A DNA stretch of 10,635 nucleotides, from assembly GCA_016870425.1 (NCBI GenBank), contig VGBQ01000079.1:1-10635 (forward strand), given 5' to 3'. The notes under the pieces were generated by a model. It was not told the origin of the DNA. It searched no databases and saw nothing but the letters and a program-made list of their open reading frames with translations. Shown one piece after another: positions 6,473 through 10,635 of the stretch. The position numbers and the translations under genes are program-made. The DNA is from Actinomycetota bacterium (lineage in GTDB: Bacteria > Actinomycetota > Actinomycetes > S36-B12). The number at the start of each line of letters is the position of its first letter. Position 1 is the stretch's first letter.

Positions 6473-7948
6473 GTGCTCCGCCGTCTTGGGGCCTGCCTCG
6501 CCGCCCTAGCGCTCGCCACCGTGCCACTCGCGACCGGCGTCACGCACGCCGCATCGCCGGCGGCCCCCGTCGACATCGAGTGGCATGCCTGCGTCGGGCT
6601 CGAGGGCTGGCGCTGCGGGACCCTGACTGTCCCGCTCGACTGGACCGATGGGCGCGACGGGCAGGCGCGCATCGAGTTCGCGGTCAAGCGCGCCGACGGC
6701 ACGCGCATCGGCGCGCTGACCTTCGCCGTCGGCGACCCGGGCACCGGTGGTCTCGCCCAAGCAGCCGCCTGGCATGCGCGCCTACCCGAGGCGTTCCGGC
6801 AGGGCTTCGACATCGTTGCGTGGGATCCGCGCGGGGTCGGTGCGAGCACGCCCCGCGTGCGCAACTGCGCAAGCCCGCCACCGCAGTCGCTGCGTCTGCC
6901 CGAGACCGGCCCCATCGACTGGGCCGATGTCACCTCGCGGCAGGCGGCCAACACGCGCGCCCTGCTCGGCCCGTGCTGGCGGCATAACCAGTCCATCGCG
7001 CCCTATCTCGGATCGGCGTACGTCGTGCGCGATCTTGACGCGCTGCGCGAAGCCCTGGCCTATGACCAGTGGAGCTTCTACGGCACGGGCTACGGCACCC
7101 TGATCGGCTACCGCTACGCACGTGACTATCCCGAGCGCCTGCGGGCACTGGTGCTCGACGGCGCCTATGACCCCAACCTGACGCTGCCCGGCCAGACAGC
7201 CGGTGAGCCCGGGGCAGCCACCTACGCCCAATCGGTCTTCGGCCATGTCGCGGGTGGCATCGTGGCGGCGCGCCTCGCGCGCGTGGTCACGGCACTCGAC
7301 GAGCGCACCGTGGTGATCGACGGCAAGCGGATGACGCGATGGGACATCCTGCCCGCGATCTTCGGCCCGATGGGCCATCAGGGCGCCTACTCCGACATCG
7401 TCGCCGTCATCGATACGACGCATCGCGCGCTCTTTGGCCGCGCGTCCTCGGCCGATCAGCGCCGCGCCCGGGCCATCATCGAGCGGCACGCGGCGAGCGA
7501 GCGCCAGGTGAGCCCGACGGCTGCCATCGTCACGTGCTCCGACGTACCGCAGCGAGCGACCGCGGAGCAGACGGCCTCCGCAGCCCAGGCCGCCGAGCAG
7601 AACGCCTCCCCCTTCGCGGGTCTCACGGCCGTCCGTCGCGGCACCGCGTGCAGCGGGCTTCCCGCGCGCATCGGACCGGCCAACCCGCCGCTCATCGATG
7701 ACCTGACGCTGCCGATCCGGCCCCTGGTGGTCAACTCCCTCGGTGATCCGCACGCGCCGTGGGTGGGGGCTCGCGTGCTCGCGAGCTATCTCACCGGCGC
7801 ATCCCTCATCACCTACAACGGCACCCAGCACGGGCTGTGGCGCAGCCTTGCCGCACCGTGCATCAATCGCCCGATCGAGCGGTATCTCCTCGACCTCACC
7901 GTGCCGACCTCGCGCACCTGCCCCGCCGCACCCGCGAGGGGCCAGTGA
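6473..7948 (+). CDS. Secreted alpha/beta-hydrolase paralog 2, predicted catalytically dead
   Basis: 491 residues, same family and architecture as its neighbours: signal peptide (cleavage near THA, residues about 23-26), N-terminal WHAC and WRCGTLTVPLDW, WDPRGVGAST, a C-terminal TAP-like part with NSLGD (D425), GTQH (H453) and APCINR. The nucleophile elbow reads GTGYGT, with G206 where both siblings have Ser in GMSYGT. The oxyanion motif NPGGPG is replaced by VGDPGT. Acid and His are retained, as are all eight cysteines. The frame is free of stops and frameshifts over its whole length, so it is not a decayed pseudogene. Loss of both nucleophile and oxyanion loop predicts no serine-hydrolase activity by the normal mechanism. 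Possible roles are peptide binding, partnering or regulating the active paralogs (inference). GTG 6473 lies 6 nt after the preceding stop and has only a weak upstream GGTAGG. The last gene's ATG overlaps its TGA by one base. Confidence 0.92.
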   Translation: MLRRLGACLAALALATVPLATGVTHAASPAAPVDIEWHACVGLEGWRCGTLTVPLDWTDGRDGQARIEFAVKRADGTRIGALTFAVGDPGTGGLAQAAAWHARLPEAFRQGFDIVAWDPRGVGASTPRVRNCASPPPQSLRLPETGPIDWADVTSRQAANTRALLGPCWRHNQSIAPYLGSAYVVRDLDALREALAYDQWSFYGTGYGTLIGYRYARDYPERLRALVLDGAYDPNLTLPGQTAGEPGAATYAQSVFGHVAGGIVAARLARVVTALDERTVVIDGKRMTRWDILPAIFGPMGHQGAYSDIVAVIDTTHRALFGRASSADQRRARAIIERHAASERQVSPTAAIVTCSDVPQRATAEQTASAAQAAEQNASPFAGLTAVRRGTACSGLPARIGPANPPLIDDLTLPIRPLVVNSLGDPHAPWVGARVLASYLTGASLITYNGTQHGLWRSLAAPCINRPIERYLLDLTVPTSRTCPAAPARGQ

Positions 7949-9462
7949 TGAGGCGTATCGCTGCCGCGGTCCTCGCTGCGGGGATGGTCGCGACACTGGC
8001 TCCCGCGCTGCCGGTGAGCGCTGCGCCCACCCCGGCCTTTGACCCGGCATCGGCCATCACGTGGACGTCGTGCGACGACACCATGACGGCGGCGGGATTC
8101 GAGTGCGGGGCACTCGACGTGCCGGTCGACTGGGACGACCCGGCGAATCCCGATCGCGCGAGCATCGCTTTTGCGATCAAGCGCTCCACCGCATCGGATC
8201 GCATCGGTGCCTTCACCTTCAATCCCGGTGGCCCGGGAGGCTCGGGGCTCGACAGCGCTATCGCCGTCGAAGGGCTCGTCGCTGAGCCGCTCGCGGGCAG
8301 GTTCGACTTCGTCGCGTGGGATCCGCGCGGCGTAGGGCAGTCGACGCCGCAGCTCACCGGTTGCGCAGTGCCGGCGGAGGACGAGTTTCCCCAGCCACCG
8401 GTGGTCGGGCCCGTGGACTGGTCGGCGTACGTCAATGCAGAGATCGACCTCATCGAGCCCCTGCGGGCGCAGTGCTTCGACGTCAATCCACGCGTGGCGC
8501 CCTATCTCGGGACGTACTACGTCATCCGCGACCTCGACGCCCTGCGTGCTGCACTGGGCGAGGAACAGTGGACCTACTGGGGCATGAGCTATGGCACGCG
8601 CGTCGGCTTCCGCTACGCCCGGACCTTCCCCACCCGGTTGCGCGCATTCCTCCTCGACGGCTCGGTCGCGCCGAACGAGACGATGCTCACGCGCTCGGGT
8701 CAGACGGCATACAAGTACGCCAACGTCAACGCGACCTTCACCGCCGCGATGGGCGAGGGCATGGCCGCGAAGTACTCACGCGTCGTACGCACTCTGAGCG
8801 AGCGCACCGTGACCGTCGACGACACCACCTATGACCGGTGGCAGGTCTTCCCCCACATCTATCCGGCGATCGGGGCCCAGCGGTTGTATCCCCGGATCAG
8901 GGCGCTCATCGATGAGCTCAATGCTGCCATCGTGGGACAGCCGGCGAGCGCTCGTCGCATCGACCGCGCGCTCACGGCGCTGCCCGCATCCCCGCTGCCT
9001 GCCGCAGACAGCGAAGACCCGAGCCAGGCCTACCTCATCGACATGGTCAACTGCGCCGACGTGCACACGTGGCCGAGCCGTCAGCAGGTGGTGGACATCG
9101 TCCGGACCGCCACGATCGCGAGCGACTACACCGGCTCGATGGATGCCCTCGGCCGCAGCACCCATTGCTTCGGCCTGCCTCCCGACTTCGCGCCCCGCTT
9201 CACGCCCCTGGCGCGTCCGCTCAGTCTGACAACACCGCCGATCGTCATCCAGGCGTACGGCGATCCGGCAACTGCCTGGATCGGTGGTCGCCAGATGTCG
9301 AACTACTTCACCGGGGCACCCCTGGTGTCCTACACCGGCACCGCGCATGTGGCCTACCTGCGGACCCCATCGACGTGCATCAACGCCGCGACCACGCGCT
9401 ACCTGCTCACACTGCGGGTGCCGCCCTCGCGCACCTGCGCCTATGTCCCGACACCCGAGTAG
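7948..9462 (+). CDS. Secreted alpha/beta-hydrolase peptidase, paralog 3 (tripeptidyl aminopeptidase / Hip1 family)
   Basis: 504 residues. ATG 7948 overlaps the previous TGA (TGATG) and has a GAGGGG site at 7936-7941, which indicates translational coupling; longer in-frame starts run through the preceding gene and lack support. A GTG at 7945 is a minor alternative. Signal peptide with cleavage near PVSA (residue about 25). The active site is intact: S214 in GMSYGT, D439 in AYGDPAT, H467 in GTAHVA, and oxyanion loop FNPGGPGGSG. Eight cysteines align with paralogs 1 and 2. PYLGTYYVIRDLDALRAALG and WDPRGVGQSTPQLTGC are close to paralog 1, so 1 and 3 look more alike than either does to 2 in the catalytic segments. 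Exported hydrolase acting on peptides, likely near the N-terminus of substrates by family analogy. Its 3' end overlaps the convergent deacetylase gene by 22 bp. Confidence 0.93.
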   Translation: MRRIAAAVLAAGMVATLAPALPVSAAPTPAFDPASAITWTSCDDTMTAAGFECGALDVPVDWDDPANPDRASIAFAIKRSTASDRIGAFTFNPGGPGGSGLDSAIAVEGLVAEPLAGRFDFVAWDPRGVGQSTPQLTGCAVPAEDEFPQPPVVGPVDWSAYVNAEIDLIEPLRAQCFDVNPRVAPYLGTYYVIRDLDALRAALGEEQWTYWGMSYGTRVGFRYARTFPTRLRAFLLDGSVAPNETMLTRSGQTAYKYANVNATFTAAMGEGMAAKYSRVVRTLSERTVTVDDTTYDRWQVFPHIYPAIGAQRLYPRIRALIDELNAAIVGQPASARRIDRALTALPASPLPAADSEDPSQAYLIDMVNCADVHTWPSRQQVVDIVRTATIASDYTGSMDALGRSTHCFGLPPDFAPRFTPLARPLSLTTPPIVIQAYGDPATAWIGGRQMSNYFTGAPLVSYTGTAHVAYLRTPSTCINAATTRYLLTLRVPPSRTCAYVPTPE

Positions 9463-10481
9463 TCCAGCCCCTCCAAAGTCGCTCGCACGAGCGGCCCTAG
9501 CGTCGGCAGGTGATAGCCGCCCTCCTGCAGGGCGACCGTCGGCAGCTCCAGCGCCCCCAGCAACTCACCGGCACGGAAGTATCCGGACCGCGTGATCTCC
9601 AGCGGGCTCTCGGGGTCGTCTGCGGCTGCATCAACTCCCAAAGACACGACGAGTGCCGTCGCGTCGAATGCCGAGACCTGCTCGACGATCTCCATAATCG
9701 CGTCGAGCCAGGGCATGTCTCCCGTGCCCGGCGCGAGCGGCAGGTTGAGATTTGCACCCTCTCCCTCGCCGATGCCGATTTCATCGGCGAATCCCGCGTA
9801 ATGCGGGAACCATCCCGCTCCCGGATCGACGTGCAGCGATGCATAGAGCACGTCGGATCGCGCGTAGAAGACGTCCTGCGTGCCGTTGCCGTGGTGCGCA
9901 TCGATGTCGACGATCGCCACGCGCTCGTGCCCCGCACGCCGCAGGGCCTCGGCCGCCACCGCCGCGTTGTTGAGATAGCAGGATCCGCCGTACGCCGTGC
10001 GCGTCACGTGATGCCCGGGTGGGCGCGTGAGGCCATAGATCACGCCGTCACCCAGCTCGTCGACACACGTCAGCGCCACGTCGACGGCCCCCCGCGCCGC
10101 CTCCCACGTGCCGGGACCAATCAGCGTCATCGTGTCGTAGCCGAACATCCCCGCCGCCCCGTGCACTGCTGCCGGCTCGCGCAGCGGGAGGTCGCCGAGC
10201 AGGCCGGGCGTGGGGAAGAGGTAGGGCACGACGCGGTCCGCGCCGTACTCCCCCCACCGATCCCACACCGTGCGCAGGTGCTCGACCAGTCGCGCATCGT
10301 GCACCCGCAGCAGCACGTCGTCATCGTGCGGCAGTGCCTGCATCGTCGGCCAGTCCGCGATCGCCGCCTCGATCGCGTCGACGCGCTCGGGCACCTCGGT
10401 GCCGGGCGTGCGCATGCCGAGCCAGATCTCCGCCCCGGGCACATGGTCGCGTGCGCGCGGTGACCTGACGACGCGAATCAC
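9441..10481 (-). CDS. Zinc-dependent deacetylase, histone deacetylase / acetylpolyamine amidohydrolase family
   Basis: 346 residues from GTG 10481; an alternative GTG at 10487 adds two residues. I prefer 10481 because a CAGGCT hexamer ends 6 nt upstream. The enzyme hydrolyses acetyl-lysine or acetylpolyamine-type amides. Motifs in order: RPPGHHV (H157, H158, general acid/base pair), CYLNNAAVAAE, VDIDAHHGNGTQ (zinc ligands D194 and H196), SLGVDAAADDPE (third ligand D284) and EGGY (Y323, transition-state Tyr). D284, Y323 and the His pair fall at or within one residue of the numbering I remember for bacterial acetylpolyamine amidohydrolase (APAH), which supports this subgroup and the chosen start. 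There is no signal peptide, so it is cytosolic. Substrate could be acetylputrescine/acetylspermidine, another small N-acyl amine, or acetylated protein. It is divergent from a DmpA-type peptidase gene with 35 bp between starts. Confidence 0.93.
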   Translation of the reverse strand: MIRVVRSPRARDHVPGAEIWLGMRTPGTEVPERVDAIEAAIADWPTMQALPHDDDVLLRVHDARLVEHLRTVWDRWGEYGADRVVPYLFPTPGLLGDLPLREPAAVHGAAGMFGYDTMTLIGPGTWEAARGAVDVALTCVDELGDGVIYGLTRPPGHHVTRTAYGGSCYLNNAAVAAEALRRAGHERVAIVDIDAHHGNGTQDVFYARSDVLYASLHVDPGAGWFPHYAGFADEIGIGEGEGANLNLPLAPGTGDMPWLDAIMEIVEQVSAFDATALVVSLGVDAAADDPESPLEITRSGYFRAGELLGALELPTVALQEGGYHLPTLGPLVRATLEGLDYSGVGT

Positions 10482-10487
10482 GGGCAC

Positions 10488-10493
10488 AGCCTG
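10488..10493 (-). promoter_or_regulatory. -10 hexamer CAGGCT for the deacetylase gene
   Basis: On the minus strand CAGGCT is followed by GTGCCC and then GTG 10481, the same 6-nt spacing as elsewhere. It lies 11 bp from the opposing -10 at 10505-10510, so the two promoters cannot both be occupied by polymerase. Confidence 0.5.
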
Positions 10494-10509
10494 TCACGAC
10501 CTGTCAGGA
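10490..10509 (+). repeat. 10-bp tandem direct repeat in divergent promoter
   Basis: CCTGTCACGA (10490-10499) is followed immediately by CCTGTCAGGA (10500-10509), identical at 9 of 10 positions. The period is about one DNA turn, so a regulator could contact both on one face. The repeat spans both -10 hexamers. An additional pair ATCACGGG occurs at 10477-10484 and 10509-10516. Confidence 0.5.
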
Positions 10510-10510
10510 T
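10505..10510 (+). promoter_or_regulatory. -10 hexamer CAGGAT for the DmpA-type peptidase gene
   Basis: CAGGAT ends 6 nt before GTG 10517. It is identical in sequence and spacing to the element of the peptidase operon at 4943-4948. Any -35 would fall at about 10482-10487, next to the deacetylase start. Confidence 0.6.
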
Positions 10511-10516
10511 CACGGG

Positions 10517-10635
10517 GTGCGAGTTGCGGATCTTGGCATCACGATCGGGTCGCTGCCCAGTGGACCCACCGCGAGCGTCATCGATGTCCCCGGTGTCGGT
10601 GTCGGGCATGCCACCGTCGTGTACGACGAGCCCCC
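10517..10635 (+). CDS. P1 / S58 family (DmpA-like) aminopeptidase, N-terminal fragment
   Basis: 39 full codons run from GTG 10517 to the window edge, with no stop. The translated start, VRVADLGITIGSLPSGPTAS, followed by VIDVPGVGVGHATV, matches the N-terminal signature of DmpA-type peptidases (DLGIxIGxLPxGPxNxITDVPGVxVGH). These are self-processing N-terminal-nucleophile enzymes that remove N-terminal D- or L-residues or beta-amino acids from peptides. The catalytic Ser and autocleavage site lie beyond the window, so activity cannot be judged. There is no signal peptide, hence cytosolic. The GTG is supported by the CAGGAT promoter and by family alignment. It is divergent from the deacetylase gene. 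Confidence 0.85.
   Translation, partial: MRVADLGITIGSLPSGPTASVIDVPGVGVGHATVVYDEP

Noticed and set aside
7759..7947. Upstream in-frame extension of peptidase 3
   Set aside because: It runs through the end of peptidase 2; the signal peptide and GAGGGG site fix the start at 7948.
6473..7948. Peptidase 2 as a pseudogene
   Set aside because: The frame is intact for 491 codons, with signal peptide, Asp, His and all eight cysteines conserved, so a retained inactive protein fits better than decay.
6782..8050. Long open frame of 422 codons on the minus strand
   Set aside because: It lies opposite two well-supported peptidase genes, is Arg/Gly-rich without recognisable motifs, and is of the kind expected opposite high-GC coding sequence.
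9510..10463. 317-codon plus-strand open frame opposite the deacetylase
   Set aside because: It mirrors the deacetylase gene, whose zinc and catalytic motifs are all present on the minus strand; the plus-strand product is Arg/His-rich and unlike any family I know.
1..10635. CRISPR arrays, tRNA/rRNA genes, insertion sequences, phage genes
   Set aside because: I looked for regular repeats, transposase motifs, terminal inverted repeats and tRNA-like structures and saw none; the two inserted modules show no flanking mobile-element ends.

Overview
The window comes from a high-GC Gram-positive bacterium of the phylum Actinomycetota. The evidence is the very GC-rich coding, a DUF3073 protein (an actinobacterial family), the gene order purM / DUF3073 / valine-type dehydrogenase (which I recall from Streptomyces), secreted peptidases of the mycobacterial Hip1 / Streptomyces tripeptidyl-aminopeptidase type, and a promoter layout typical of leaderless actinobacterial mRNAs. 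The order or genus cannot be fixed from this piece.

Layout. (1) 2-733: 3' two-thirds of purM (purine biosynthesis). (2) 762-2675: a large secreted protein with a beta-propeller-like N-terminal half, an IPT/TIG domain, a fibronectin type III domain and a short C-terminal module. (3) 2676-2909, minus strand: DUF3073, whose stop codon directly abuts that of the secreted protein. (4) 3058-3695: a Phd/YefM antitoxin and PIN-domain toxin pair, with a direct repeat at its promoter. (5) 3788-4882, minus: a Leu/Val/Phe dehydrogenase. (6) 4955-9462: an operon of three tandem paralogous exported alpha/beta-hydrolase peptidases. (7) 9441-10481, minus: a zinc amidohydrolase of the histone deacetylase / acetylpolyamine amidohydrolase family. 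(8) 10517-end: the first 39 codons of a DmpA-type (P1/S58) aminopeptidase.

The strongest anomaly is the middle peptidase of the triplet (6473-7948). It has a full-length open frame, a signal peptide, the acid and His of the triad and all eight cysteines of its siblings. However, the nucleophile serine is glycine (G206 in GTGYGT, where both siblings have GMSYGT) and the oxyanion motif NPGGPG has become VGDPGT. It looks like a secreted pseudoenzyme co-expressed between two intact enzymes.

A second theme is promoter architecture. Six gene starts (762, 3058, 4882 minus, 4955, 10481 minus, 10517) each have a -10-like hexamer ending exactly 6 nt before the start codon, which puts the start codon at +1. 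The two divergent gene pairs share very short promoter regions (72 bp and 35 bp).

Much of the right half fits peptide and amino-acid scavenging: exported peptidases release peptides or amino acids, a DmpA-type aminopeptidase may trim them inside the cell, and the branched-chain-type dehydrogenase deaminates products. This link is inference from neighbourhood and family function only.
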